From NCBI RefSeq assembly GCF_019393635.1, contig NC_057861.1, forward strand, positions 538,950,211 to 539,014,210: a DNA stretch of 64,000 bases, written 5' to 3'. The notes under the pieces were generated by a model. The model saw only the letters and a list, made by a program, of their open reading frames with translations. It ran no database searches and had not been told where the DNA came from. Position numbers and translations under genes: made by a program. How positions within the stretch are numbered: position 1 is the stretch's first letter; each line of letters begins with the position of its first letter. Below are positions 32,301-43,680 of the stretch, in pieces. This stretch comes from Dromiciops gliroides (lineage: Eukaryota; Chordata; Mammalia; Microbiotheria; Microbiotheriidae).

Positions 32301-33174
32301 TACCTTTCAGTCAGAAAAGGAAGGATTTACTTGGGTCTGTGTTTGACATGTCTGCTCTTGAAGACAGAAGAGGATGATATTCATGGCTCTTTGTGGGGGG
32401 AGGAGTAGCAATGAGAGACTAAAGTAAAAAAAAAAAAATGGAGGAACAAGGGATCAGGACCTCACCCTCTCTGCTAGTAATATGAATTATTCAGACTATG
32501 GGTCCGATAGGAAACAGGTATGCCAATGTAGTAGACCCACGTATAGTATGTTTCCCTTTGGGGAGGTGGGGTCCAAGTCCATAAAGGTAATACATAAGTC
32601 TTTGTGGGAGGAAAGAGGGGTTCACCATTGGAGAGTGCTATGAGTCCAGATGAATGGCAAAACATTCCTCCAAGTTGAAAGTGGGTCTCACCAGAATGTG
32701 GCTGGATGCAAAATGTGTTCTTCTGTCAACCATAAGTATGTCTCCCCCTTCTCAGGTGGTTCAAACTATTTGGTAGCATTGAGTATAGAAGTATAGGGGA
32801 CTTTATGACACTGTTGGAAAGTGAGAATCAACAGGCAGAAAGATGTATGTTTATCATTTATGGTTGTGAGTTTTTTCTGTTTTCTCCATTTGAGTCTTTT
32901 GTGTTTTCTGTATTTGTGGGATGAAATAAAGTATATACTGCCTCCAAAATATAGATATTGCAGCCTTGAAATGCTTGCATGGGATCTAGGAGAACCCTTT
33001 ACACCACATTTGTGATGAACTATATCCAAACTGTTTTGTTTTTGCACATGACTCTGCAAATCTATTTTGTACAACTTGCTATTCCTTTTAAATATATAAT
33101 AAAGCTATCATGTTAGTTTTTTTCCTCCCTTCCTTTCTTCTCTCCCTTCTTCCCTTCCCTAGAGATGGCTATTG
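32301..33174. other. unique DNA with two polyadenylation-signal motifs
   Basis: On the + strand 'gatgaaataaagtatatact' (about 32920) and 'atataataaagctatcatgt' (about 33090) resemble poly(A) signals of a 3'UTR. No open frame or splice context supports a gene, so this could be chance AT-richness. Confidence 0.3.
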
Positions 33175-33178
33175 TTAG

Positions 33179-33235
<57 letters not shown>

Positions 33236-33600
33236 AATAACCATTCTATATATGCTTCTATTTATCAGTTCTTTCTCTGGATGCAGAAAATGTCTAGCTT
33301 TATATGGCCTTTGTATTTAATTTGGGTATTTATAATAATCAAAATGACTTAGTCACTCAAAGCTATTCTTTGTTTTGTTTTTGTTTTTGCAGGGCAATGA
33401 GGGTTAAGTGACTTGCCCAGGGTCATACAGCTAGTAAGTGTCAAGTGTCTAAGGCCGGATTTGAACTCAGGTCCTCCTGAATCCAGGGCCGGTGCTCTAT
33501 CCACTGCATCACCTAGCTGCCCCCACTCAAAGCTATTCTTAAAACAATATTGCTGTTACTGTCAACAAGTTGTTTTTCTGAGATTTCCCTGGGTAAGCTC
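33175..33600 (-). mobile_element. L1 3' end, 5'-truncated, with (CA)n and SINE
   Basis: Reverse of the element at 50.3-50.7 kb: a (CA)n at 33181-33230, 'tatttatcagttctttctct', 'ttaatttgggtatttataat' and 'aaaatgacttagtcactcaa'. The SINE at 33371 lies within it. Confidence 0.75.
33371..33523 (-). mobile_element. WSINE1-like SINE with 17-bp TSD
   Basis: Full-length reverse copy. The 17-mer cactcaaagctattctt flanks it exactly at 33354-33370 and 33524-33540. CpGs in 'aaggccgg' and 'gggccgg' are kept. Confidence 0.96.
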
Positions 33601-33918
33601 TGGGTGGGGCAATTATAAGCCAAGGAAACAGTGATATTTTTTGGATCAGGCTCCAAGATTGGACCTGGTCCATGTGAGTACTGAGCTTCATTACACATAG
33701 AGAAAATAGTCATGAGGCCTAAATATAAAACAATATAGACACTTTTGTAAAGGATTGACTTTAACTGCTCCAAGTGTCAAGTGTCTGTGTCTTTAAAGTT
33801 GAGTGTTTTATATAGTATATAATACAGTAATATGCATCCATTCATAAATTTAGCAATCTTTAAAGATAATTGTGGGGTCCAGGGCTATGGGACACATGGA
33901 AAAATGTTTTCATTTATA

Positions 33919-33959
<41 letters not shown>

Positions 33960-33971
33960 GTTAAGGAAGGG

Positions 33972-34002
<31 letters not shown>

Positions 34003-34529
34003 AGGTAGGGTGATCACTCTTCCCATCTGGGATAAAACTGAATATATAGTGCTTGTACCCTTTGAGAGAAGGGTGGCAATTTCTGATTTGTCCTGAACAC
34101 AATGGATTGGCAAGGGTGGTTTTTAGGGCTAGGAGAGAATTATGGGGAATAATTATTCTAATGGTCTGAGACCAGCATATGTGATTAGCAAATTTTATAC
34201 CTTGGACAAATGTTAAGAAGGACACTTTCCATCTCTGATAGGAATACCAAATCTTGGCAAAGACCTGAGAAGGCCTACAGGTTATACTTACTCTGTGTAC
34301 TCTATTCCCCCCTCCTTCTGAGTAACCTTATGGAATAATAGTGATACATCAAGCATGTCACTTTTCCTCCCTGTAAAGGAGAGGGTTAGACTTGAAAATA
34401 TCTAAAATCCTTTGCCAACCATCAATGGATTTGGAGGTATGTTCTTTACCTCTCATATGGGTTAGATCTCAGACAATGCCTCACTGGCTGCAAATGATAG
34501 AAAGAACTGATATATAGTATGTTGAAGTT
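33601..34529. other. unassigned DNA with (TA)n and (TG)n
   Basis: A TA tract near 33928-33957 and a TG tract near 33972-33999 flank a short spacer. The remainder is unclassified. Confidence 0.45.
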
Positions 34530-34735
34530 TAGAAAGAGCTTTTGTACTGTATCTCTTTATATTCTCACAGTAACCCTTTGAAGGTATTATTATCATTTCC
34601 ATTCAACATACAAGGCTTGGAAAAGTTAAATGACTTGCTCATTTTCACATTGGTAAAACAGGAAGTAGCATTTCATTCATATCCTAAGTCTAAGAACTAT
34701 ATTCTTTCCAATATACTATACTTAATAATGCTGGG
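34530..34735 (-). mobile_element. MIR-like SINE
   Basis: 'tattctcacagtaacccttt', 'attattatcatttccattca' and 'aagttaaatgacttgctcat' form a decayed reverse MIR. Confidence 0.65.
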
Positions 34736-34745
34736 CTTTGTGTGT

Positions 34746-35197
34746 CAGGGGTTCTTAACCTAGGGGTCCATGAACTTATTCTTTGTTAAGACCGATAACT
34801 ATTTCAATATAATTTGTTTCCTCTTTAATCCTATGTATTTTATTGTAGGCATTTCAAGACATTATTTTGAGACCTTCACCAGGCCGTTCAGATGTTTTCA
34901 GTCATGTCTGATTCTTCATGTCTCCATTTGTTTTAGTTTAGTTTAGTTTAGCTTTTTTTTTTGCTTGCCATTTCCTTCTCTAGATAATTTTACAGATGAA
35001 GAAACTGAGGCAAATAGGGTTAAGTGACTTGCCCAAAATCACACAGCTAGTAAATATCTGAGGTCAGATTTGAACTCAGGTCTTCCTGACTCCAGGCCCA
35101 TTGCTCTATCCATTGTGTCACCTAGCTGCCCTTCTCCAGGCTAGGATTCACCAAACTGTGAAAGGGCATATGACATAGGAAAGGTTAAGAACCCTTG
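34746..35197 (+). mobile_element. hAT non-autonomous transposon, ends preserved
   Basis: The inverted ends caggggttcttaacct (34746-34761) and aggttaagaacccttg (35182-35197) match at 15 of 16. The 8-bp flanks ttgtgtgt and ttatgtgg agree at 6 of 8, as expected for an old hAT duplication. A Mar1-like SINE fills the middle. Relatives lie at 0.5, 23.0, 29.4 and 35.5 kb. Confidence 0.8.
34880..35132 (-). mobile_element. Mar1-like CORE-SINE
   Basis: Reverse order: 'cagtcatgtctgattcttca', 'gccatttccttctctagata', 'gggttaagtgacttgcccaa' and 'tgtcacctagctgccc'. A (TTTAG)n patch and T10 sit inside. Confidence 0.9.
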
Positions 35198-35477
35198 TTA
35201 TGTGGAGAGGGTTTGATAACAAATAAATGCCATTCCTCTTAGGGCAAAACACAAAGCTTTTTGGGAAACTACCTCTCAGATCACCCATCCAATTGGCAGT
35301 AGGTGCTATATCTCAAAAGTACTTCTCTACATATATAGAGGGAAAGAGTAAAGGAGAGAAAAAAAAGGTTCTTGCAAGCCTTGACTAAAGTTTCCTCTGG
35401 ATCAGGGGCCTTTTGGAGTGATTTTTGAAGGCATATGACTCTATTTTAAGAGGTAAGCAGCATGATGTAGAATAGGC

Positions 35478-35635
35478 ATTCATGATCTGGGGTCCATAAC
35501 TTTTTTTAATTTTAGTACTTTCTCAACAGAATTGCTATGTGCTTTGCTTTGTGAAATTAAATAACATTCTTCTGAGAAATTGTCCAGAGGCTTCACTACT
35601 GTACAGCATACACAAAAAATATTAAGAAACCTTGG
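35478..35635 (+). mobile_element. hAT-like transposon copy
   Basis: 'ggggtccataacttttttta', 'aataacattcttctgagaaa' and 'aatattaagaaacct' follow the family order. Confidence 0.55.
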
Positions 35636-35640
35636 TATTC

Positions 35641-35790
35641 TTTTTTTTTTTTCTTGGTGAGGTAATTGGGTTTAAGTGACTTGCCCAGGGTCACACAGCT
35701 ATTAAATGTCAAGTGTCTGAGGCTGGATTTGAACTCAGGTCCTCCTGAATCCAGGGCCAGTGCTCTATCCACTGCACCACCAAGGTGCCC
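35641..35790 (-). mobile_element. WSINE1-like SINE
   Basis: 'ggtgaggtaattgggtttaa' to 'caccaccaaggtgcccc'. The imperfect flanks aaaccttggtattctt and aacccttgatattctt form a diverged duplication. Confidence 0.92.
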
Positions 35791-35914
35791 CAAACCCTTG
35801 ATATTCTTAAAGGACAAGGAATGTAAAGCAAAAATTAAAGCTGATAGCTCATATAAGATTTTTTCTTTTTATTTGTTTGAATTTTTGTATGTGTGTGTTT
35901 GGTTTATTTTTGCT

Positions 35915-36060
35915 CAATTGGAATAGTGGATAAAGGACTGATTGCAAAGTTAGGAAGACCTAGGTATGAACCTCACTCTTATTCTTACTGCCTGAATGAA
36001 CCTCAGTCATTTAATTTCCCAGTGCCTGGGCAACTCTCTTAGGCTATGAACTTGTAGAAG
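35915..36060 (+). mobile_element. MIR-like fragment
   Basis: 'aatagtggataaaggactga', 'gttaggaagacctaggtatg' and 'catttaatttcccagtgcct' suggest an old SINE. Confidence 0.5.
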
Positions 36061-36526
36061 TACCAAGTTACATTGATAGAGAAATTTCTCATGGAAGAAA
36101 ATCTGTACCAATAAAACATAGGAATAGTAAAAAGCAGAAATGACTCTACCTTTGGAAAATGATGTATCCTTGTCTATCCTATTGTGTTATACTATGACCC
36201 TGTGTTTTTGATGGATATTGCAGTGGAGAATAAGCTCTTGCAGGATTTACCAAGATGGAGGGGGGAGGGAGCATCCAAACATGAGCCTGACAATGGATTT
36301 GATGCTCTTTGCTTGAGGATTGGACTTGCTAAATCCAAAGGAGCTCAGTCCCAAGGCAGGTCTGAGGCTGATGAACTTTTCAGCTACAGCCACCTTTGAA
36401 ACACCACTTGACAAGTTTCTGAAATGTGCCTTATTTCCCCTGGAGCAGGATGTGCCCATACCAAGGAAATAATGTATCTTGACTTAGGTTTTGTGTAATT
36501 TAAGATTCTAAATGTGGATTCTAATG
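36061..36526. other. unassigned intergenic DNA
   Basis: No recognised feature. Confidence 0.4.
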
Positions 36527-36936
36527 TGTTCCCCCAGTTTGGGGGAAACTGACTAAAAATCACTGATAAAACGAGTTTAGGTTTTTAAGGGTTTATTGGA
36601 AAATAGAAAGAAAAAGATTGAGAACAGAATTCTAACAGTCTGGCATTCCTATCTTTCCTCAAATCTCCTGTGAAGTCCTCTGCCGCCACCACCATCAAGT
36701 CCGGAAGCCAAAAGGGCCCGCGCTCTCTGCGCAGGCTCCCTTTCCTCCTTCCTGTCTCCTCCCAGACCATAGGAGGCTCCTCCAGTTGATTGGCTGGTAG
36801 ACTTGATAGACAGCACCCATGAGCAAGCGTCATTTCCTGACGCCAAGGAAAAGCCACAATGCCTCTGAGGCATTTTCCTCATGGTGGAGCTCTCCACAGC
36901 AAGTCTCCAGTAGGTGGCGTCATTCCAATCATTACA
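36527..36936 (-). mobile_element. GC-rich retroviral LTR (solo)
   Basis: Read on the minus strand, GC-rich U3-like DNA with several CpGs ('gcgcagagagcgcgggccc') is followed by 'ttccaataaacccttaaaaa' (AATAAA signal near 36591). The end is 'cccccaaactgggggaaca'. No adjoining retroviral genes are seen. The ends are approximate and no target duplication was resolved. Retained CpGs suggest it is younger than its surroundings. Confidence 0.65.
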
Positions 36937-37259
36937 GTTTCAATGCAGATTTAAAACAAAACAAAAAAAATGATTTTAATCTTCAAAACTCTGCTGTTGT
37001 ATAGCATTCGATTCAATGAAGTTCATTTGTTGAGAAATGAGGTTCACTTGTCAAGAAAGCATGATGGATGTGAAGTCAGAGCCCACAAGGAATGTAATAG
37101 GAAGGAAGACTGCCAAGACCCATTTTCTACATTCTGAGCTTCTTTTTCTACTTTAAACTGATTTTTTTACGTTTTTCCCCTCATGCCTCAGTTGTGTGGG
37201 AGTAATAAAGCACATTGTGAACCATTGCATGTTGGAATGTGGGCTCTACTTGGTATCTT
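36937..37259. other. unassigned intergenic DNA
   Basis: No recognised feature. An AATAAA-containing 'gagtaataaagcacattgtg' lies near 37200. Confidence 0.4.
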
Positions 37260-37703
37260 CAGAGCTGTAACTAGGGCATGGTGAATGTAGTCTTGCTCTG
37301 AGGCACTGGCATTTAAAAGTGCAGCATTTGAACCCCTGTCTGAAGCATTTTTTAAAAACGGATCTTAGGAACTAGGTTGCAAGAGGGGTTAATAAAAATG
37401 GGAAGCTAACAGAAGGAGTCCGATTCTAGGTGGGCTCCTCCAAGTTGCTAGAGTAGTTTCTCCTCCTCCCAGCTGATGCACAGTGTTCTGGGGGCTCCAC
37501 TTAAACTTTGTCTGCTTACACTGGAACTTGTGCCCCTTTCCTCCAGTACAGAGTGGTGAACTAGGGTTTCAGTGTTCTTTTTTTAATGTATTGGGCTCTG
37601 TGTGTTAGGGTCTCAGCTCAAATGAAATTGTATTAATAAGTGGATCCAAGGTCACATTTTATGTTGCTTGCCCTGGGCACCAAAGTTGCTAGTTACAGCT
37701 CTG
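37260..37703. mobile_element. hAT non-autonomous transposon with perfect 15-bp ends
   Basis: The ends cagagctgtaactag (37260-37274) and ctagttacagctctg (37689-37703) are perfect inverted repeats. The 8-bp flanks ggtatctt and ggtatctg match at 7 of 8. The 444-bp interior has no transposase frame. This is a second hAT family, unlike the one at 34.75 kb. Confidence 0.88.
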
Positions 37704-38590
37704 GGTATCTGATAGAGTCACCTTCCTAAATAGATTCTAATGGCTCTAAAGTGCTTTTCTCAATTCCCAGTGGGAAATTTACTCCTTTTTCACTAATGGA
37801 ATCAGGCCTCCTGATCCCTTATTTCTGGAGTTAAGTCTTACAGAGATTCTCATCTTCTTGCCTTGGCTTTTAGTTAAATGACAGGCTGTTTTCCAAGTCT
37901 AATTCACTGACTGAGCTCTGGTCCTAGCATTTATGCCCCTGTCTCTCACCCACTTATGTTCCTGGCTGAAAGTGTCTGACTGGGCCTGGCATCTGAAAGC
38001 AATTTAGAGGAAAGAGCTGAAGGCCAGAGGCTGTTTGGTGCTTCTGCTTCTTGCTTGTGAAATTCATTCACAGGCTCTGCATATTGTCATTTTTATGTTT
38101 TGTTTTTGGATGAAGACTTAGTATCACTGCTGATCTGGAATCTCTTTATCCTCTGTCTCTGTCTCTTTCATTTTCTCTGTCTCTGTCTCTGTTTCCCTCT
38201 CTCTTTATTTCTGCCTCTTTAATATTTCCTCTAGAAGACTTTTCTAGTATCATCATATTTTAGGTATCCTATAAATTAGGATGTGCTAGACATTTGTATA
38301 CCTGCTCTCAAATAGTAATTGTGTTACAACTTGGGGCAGAACAGAAGCCTTAAATAATTGCATATAAGATTGAGGCATGCACAAGCATGTAAGAATACAT
38401 ATACAGAACTCACCTTGCTATTGTTTCAGTTAACATCTCTTTCCTGGGACCATGATCAATTCTAAAATGTTTCATTGTAATTGAAGAGATATTCAGGAAA
38501 CTGGGAATTGACTCAAATATTTTAAAAACATTGTGGGGGAATGCATATGAAGACTTAGATAAATAGTAGATAGATGACAGATAAATAGGA
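37704..38590. other. unassigned DNA with a CT-rich patch
   Basis: A degenerate (CTCTGT)n low-complexity stretch lies at about 38150-38216. Otherwise nothing is recognised. Confidence 0.45.
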
Positions 38591-38800
38591 AGATAGGATA
38601 CTTAATAAGTTCTTACTACAGGCCAGCATTGCACAAAGTACTGGGAATTCAAATACAAAGAAGCAACAATATTTATTAAATATTTAGTATGTGCTAGGAC
38701 TGTGCTAAATGTTGGGGTTGCAAATATAAGGTAGCAAAGTAGTCCCTATCCTCCATCTTAAATTGCAATGGGGGAAGATAATAGAGCAGTGGTGGTAGAA
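38591..38800 (+). mobile_element. unclassified marsupial interspersed repeat, two pieces
   Basis: Two partial copies start at 'acttaataagttcttactac' and 'aatatttattaaatatttag', each followed by a 'gcacaaagtactggga' or 'tgtgctaaatgttgggg' equivalent. Confidence 0.5.
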
Positions 38801-39371
38801 AGCAAAGGGGAAGGGCATTGACAATGGGGCATGGTAAGGAGGCAAATGGGAAGTGATATGAAGCCTGGACCCTCACAAGATATGGCAAAAACTCACTATC
38901 AGGCCAGAGGGACACAGGGGTGTAGTATAGTCCAAGTTTCCAAGGGAATGGATATGGTCACAGAGGAAGGCCATGAGCAAGAGATGTAGGAGAAGTGGTG
39001 TGGAGGCCAGGACCCCAGAACGATAAAGATGCAGCATTTAGCAAACCTTTAGCTCTGCTGTCTAGTTAGCCTATTTGTCAGTGTCAATCTACTGTCTGGG
39101 TGTCCCTAGAATCTCAGAATTATTGGCAGAATGGCCAAAACCACACTATTGAACCCTTTTCTCCACCTTATTTTTTTCTTCTATCATTTTGCTGATGCCT
39201 TTTGTTTTTATGCAAGGAGGATTATCCAACATACTCCACCCTCCCCTCCCCTTTTGTAACAAAGAAAAACAGTTAAGTAGAACCAGTCTGTAAAATGATG
39301 ACACAGCATATCCACAATACCATGCCTCTAGTCTCTCAACTTCTCTGCTGAGTGGAAAGAATAACAATAAC
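38801..39371. other. unassigned intergenic DNA
   Basis: No recognised feature. Confidence 0.4.
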
Positions 39372-39616
39372 AACAATAACAGCAGTTAGCATTTATGTAG
39401 AACTTTAAGGTTTGCAAAGCACTATATATATTTGATCCTCACAACAAGCCTGACAGGTAGGTATACTTATAAGTCCCATATTACAGATAGGGAAACTAAG
39501 GCTGACAGAGGTTAAGTGATTTGTTGAGCATCAATCAACCAGTGTCTGAGGTAGGTTTTAAACTCAGGTCTTTCTGACTCCAAAGACAGTGGTCTATCCA
39601 CTCTATCCCCTAGTTT
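39372..39616 (-). mobile_element. THER1-like CORE-SINE
   Basis: Reverse order: 'aactttaaggtttgcaaagc', 'ttgatcctcacaacaagcct', 'cagaggttaagtgatttgtt' and 'ggtctttctgactccaaag'. Confidence 0.82.
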
Positions 39617-39950
39617 TTCTCAAGGAAAGAACTGATGCAAAGTAAAGTGAGCAGAACTAGGAAAACAATTTATACAATAACAGAGAAAAAAAACCTTCAA
39701 GATTTAAAAACTCTGATCAGTGCTATGATAATGAAGCTGAATGAAGCTGAAACCTCACCTCAATCAAATGATCAACATTTATTAAGCACCTACTATGTGT
39801 CAGGCACTGTGCTAAGTTCTTCTTTCAGAGAGATGAGTAACAATGTACAGAAAGTTTGTTATGTTTTAGTACATGAGCAATGTGTAAATTTGTTTTGCAG
39901 GACTATGTATGTATGTATTAGGACTTTGAAAAAAATTCTTTAAAAAAAGG
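39617..39950 (+). mobile_element. L1 3' end fragment split by another repeat
   Basis: 'aaagaactgatgcaaagtaa', 'gagcagaactaggaaaacaa' and 'aaaaactctgatcagtgcta' precede an inserted 'catttattaagcacctacta' repeat (39770-39815). 'tgtgtaaatttgttttgcag' then resumes a L1-type 3'UTR. Confidence 0.65.
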
Positions 39951-40943
39951 TTATTTTTTAGCATCATTTTCATTTTAAATTTTGAGTTCCAAATTTTCTC
40001 CTTCCCATCCCTCCTACACCTACTGAGAAGACAAGCAATATGAGATCAATTATACATGTGAAATCATGTAAATCATATTTCAATACTGCAAAAAAGCAAG
40101 ACAAATAAAGAAAATGAGAAAATTACACATTAATTTGCACTCAGAGTGCCTAATTTCTCATTCTGGAGGTGGATAGCATGTTTTTTTTTTATCAGAAATC
40201 CTTTGCAACTGTCTTGAATCATTTTAATGATCAGAGGAACCAAATCTTTCATAGTTTATCATGATTACAGCATTGCCATTACTGTGCGCAGTGATCTTCT
40301 GCCTCTCCTCCCTTCACTTTGCATCAGTTCATATAGGTCTTGTCATGTTTTTCTGACCATACCCCTTGTCATTTCTTTTTTCAGTTATTTCAATTTTTTT
40401 TGATTAAATTAAATGAAATATTTTGATAGTTCAGTATTTTATCATTTTCCAGTAACATGTGAGGATAATTTTCAACATTTGTTTTCATAGGATTTTTAGT
40501 TCCAAATTTTTCTCCCTCCCTCCCTTTCCTCCCTCCTCCCCAAGACAGAAGGCAATCTAATATAGGTTATATATGTGCAATCACATTAAACATAGTTCTG
40601 CATTATTCATATTGTGAAAGAAGAGTCAGAGCACAAGGGAAAAACCTCAAAAAAGAAGGAAAAGGAAAACAGCCCCAAAGTAGAAACAGTATGGTTCAAT
40701 CAGTATCAGTACTCATAAATCACAGTTCTTTTTTCTGGATGTTGAGAACATTTTCTATCATGAAGTTCTTTGAAACTGTTTTGGACCATTGCATTGCTAG
40801 AAAGAGCCAAGTCTATCACCAATATTCATCACACAATGTTGCTGTTACTATATACAATGTTTTCCTGGTTCTGCTCCTCTCAGCATCAGTTCATGTAAGT
40901 CCTTCCAGCTTTCTCTGAACTCCTCCTGCTCATCATTACTTTT

Positions 40944-41208
40944 CACATTGATTTTTGAAAACTTTGTGTTCTAAATTTTCTTCCTCCCTCCCTCCTTATC
41001 CCTCCCTATGAAATCCAGCAATTCAATATATCATGCATGTGCAGTTATGCAAAACGTCTTCTCATTAGTCAGGTTGTGAAAGAAAATAGAAAAAATACCT
41101 TTAGAAAGAGGAGCTAACAAATAAAATTATACTTTAATCTGTATTCAGATACCATCAGTTCGTTCTCTGTTGATGGTTTGCATCTTTCATACATCCTTCT
41201 GATATCAT
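40944..41208 (-). mobile_element. 5'-truncated L1 3' end C, nested in B
   Basis: 'aactttgtgttctaaatttt', 'gcaattcaatatatcatgca' and 'gtgcagttatgcaaaacgtc' are a second L1-type 3' end. The flanks cctgctcatcattac and cctgctcattatttc are similar, suggesting an imperfect duplication. Confidence 0.6.
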
Positions 41209-41601
41209 CCTGCTCATTATTTCTTTCACAGTTACTATTGCTAACTGTATAACATTCCATCCTATTCCCCACCCTTGATATTTACTCTATTTTCTATCAT
41301 CCTTTACCCTATCACTCCTCAAAAGTGTTTTGCTTTTTACTGCTTCTCCCCCAATCTGCCCTTCTTTCCTTCACCTCTCTCCCCTCCCCATCTCCTTCCC
41401 CTCCCACATCCCCTCAGGGCACAATATATTACTACACCCAGTTGAGTATGTATGCTATTCCCTCTTTTAGACAATTCTGATGAGAGTAAGGCTCAGTCAC
41501 CCACTCCACTCCTTCCCCATCTTCCCCTCCACTCCATAAGCTTTTTCTTATTTCTTTTGTGAGCTACTTTTCCCCTGTCCACTTCTCCCTTTCCCTTTCT
41601 T

Positions 41602-41754
41602 TTCTTTTTCTTTTTTTTTGTGGGGCAATGAGGGTTAAGTGACTTGCCCAGGGTCACACAGCTAGTAAGTGTCAAGTGTCTGAGGCCAGATTTAAATTCA
41701 GGTACTCCTGAATCCAGGGCCAGTGCTTTATCCACTGCTACACCTAGCTGCCCC
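41602..41754 (-). mobile_element. WSINE1-like SINE with 17-bp TSD, nested in B
   Basis: The 17-mer ctccctttccctttctt flanks it at 41585-41601 and 41755-41771. The body is full length, ending 'acacctagctgcccc' on the + strand. Confidence 0.95.
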
Positions 41755-41818
41755 CTCCCTTTCCCTTTCTTCTAGTGCATTCCCCTTACCTCTTAACTTT
41801 ATTTTTAAGATGTCATCA

Positions 41819-41950
41819 TGTGTCAGCTAGGTGACACAGTGGACAAAGCACCAGCCCTGGAACCAGGAGGCCCCAAGACCAAATCTGGCCCTAGACATAA
41901 GCCACTCCACCCTGCCTTCCCCACAAAAAACAAGGATAAACAAAAAATAA
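41819..41950 (+). mobile_element. WSINE1-like SINE, shortened, nested in B
   Basis: 'tgtcagctaggtgacacagt', 'caccagccctggaaccagga' and 'caaatctggccctagacata' lead to a decayed tail ending 'cacaaaaaacaaggataaac'. The 'agctgtgtgaccctgggcaa' part is lost. Confidence 0.75.
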
Positions 41951-42135
41951 ATGCTTTACAGCTATCATCCCTTCGCATTCAGTTCAGACCTATGCCGTCT
42001 GTCTAAGTATATTCCTTTCAGCTGCCCTAATACTGAGAAAGATCTTATGAATCAGAAGTATTATTTTCCCATGTAGGCATATAAACAGTTTAATCTTTTA
42101 ACATCCCTCATGATTTCTTTTTCCTGTTTTCCTTT

Positions 42136-43119
42136 TTATGCTTCTCTAGGGCCTTGTATTTGAAAGTCAAATTTTCTATTCACTTCAGGTCTTTTCATCA
42201 CAAATGCCTGAAAGTCTTCTCTTTCATTGAAGTCCCATTTTTCCGCCTGAAAGATTATACTCAGTTTTGCAGGGTAGGTGATTTTTGGCTGTAGTCCCAG
42301 TTCCTTTGCCCTCCAGAATATCATATTCTATGCCCTTTGATCCTTTAATGTAGATGCTGCTAGATCTTGTGTTATCCTTACTGTAGATCCACAGTATTTG
42401 AATTGCTTTTTTTTCTAGCTGCTTGCAATATTTCCTCCTTGACCTGGAATCTATGGAATTTGGCTATAATATTCCTGGAAGTTTTCCTTTTGGGATCTCT
42501 TTCAGGAGGTGATTGGTGGATTCTTTCAGTTTCTATTTTACCTTTTGCTTCTAGACTATCAGGGCAATTTTCCCTGATAATTTCTTGGAAGATGATCTCT
42601 AAATTCTTATTTTGGTCATGGTTTTCAGGTAGTCCAATGATTTTCAAATTGTCTCTCCTGGATCTATTTTCCAGGTCAGCTGTTTTTCCAAGGAGATATT
42701 TCATATTGCCCTCTATTTTTTATTCATTTGGATTTGCTTTATTATGTCTTGGTTTCTCATAAAGTCACTGGCTTCCATTTGTTCAATCCTAATTCTCAGG
42801 CAATTATTTTCTCCAGAGAGTTTTTGTATCTCCTTTCTCATTTAGCTTTTCAAGCTGTTGACTTTTTTCTCAAGATTCTCCTGTATCTCTCTCATTTCTT
42901 TTTTCCATTCTTTCCTCTATCTCTCTAAATCTTCCTTCTATCTCTCCTACTTTCTCTTCTTTTGAGTACTTTCATGGCCTGAGATGAATTCACATTTTTC
43001 TTGGTAGTTTTGGATGTTGGAGCTTTGACTTTGTTATTATCTTCTTCTGAGGGAGTATTCTGGTCTACCCCTCCCCTCCAAAAGCTTTCTATAGTCTGCT
43101 GTTTTCTTTGCTTACCCAT
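42136..43119 (-). pseudogene. L1/HAL1 ORF1 of element B, broken
   Basis: Starts MGKQRKQQTIESFWRGG at 43119. The coiled-coil stretch is broken by stops. The frame reopens at about 42704 with MKYLLGKTADLENRSRRDNL and the RRM hallmark KIIGLPE, then IHQSPPERDPKRKTSRNIIA. It closes with RAKELGLQPKITYPAKLSII and FVMKRPEVNRKFDF before a stop at 42136. Order and spacing match the complete ORF1 (trimer, RRM and C-terminal domains) with several frameshifts. Like its counterpart at 25426, it is followed by 3'UTR and not by ORF2. Confidence 0.92.
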
Positions 43120-43680
43120 CTCAACCCAGAAGCAGATGTCTGATTGAAATCTGATTCTCTATGGTTGGTTTACTTGTGCACCACCCTCACTGGGCTGCCA
43201 CCACTCAGTTTGGTCCATTGGTTCAGAACCAGGGCACTTCACCTCAACTCCAGCAGAGACTACAGCCACTTCCCCCCCGGCCAACTACCAAACCCCCTCA
43301 CTGGTCTGTGAGCTGAGCCTCAGAAGAAGCCACTGGCACCAAAGACTCCAAGGTGCTGGAGGTGTGGTCTGTTCATGGCTGGGTCCGGACCAAATGCTAA
43401 GCTCCTCTCTCAGCCTGATCAGCAGGTGATCCCAGTTGCTGTCTTTGGCTGGAAAATAGTGTCACTTTGTTTTTATGTGAGTTAGGCTGCTCTGTTTTTT
43501 TTAATGGCACTATTTGGGAGTTAATTCACAATTTATTGGGAGCTTGTGAGAGTCACAGCCTCTACTCCACCATCTTGGCTCTGCCCTGCCCTTGTCATTT
43601 CTTAAAGCACAATAGTATTCCATCACAACTATATGCCACAACTTGTTCAGCCATTGCCTAATGGATGGGCCTCCCCTCAA

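Larger units (their letters stand above)
40378..43588 (-). mobile_element. HAL1-like element B inserted into element A
   Basis: The 15-mer cccttgtcatttctt flanks it exactly (40363-40377 and 43589-43603), proving a single insertion. The 5' end reads in reverse complement 'cagggcagagccaagatggt', a full-length L1-type start. A 5'UTR to ~43120, ORF1 (43119-42136) and then a 3'UTR follow directly, without ORF2. The 3' part carries an L1 ORF2 C-terminal-like stretch and 'tttagttccaaatttttctc' near its end. Elements inside are C at ~40944 and SINEs at 41602 and 41819. Confidence 0.9.

Noticed and set aside
34925..34955. TTTAG repeats suggesting an interstitial telomere
   Set aside because: The unit is TTTAG and only a few copies lie inside a SINE; it is not the vertebrate telomere hexamer.
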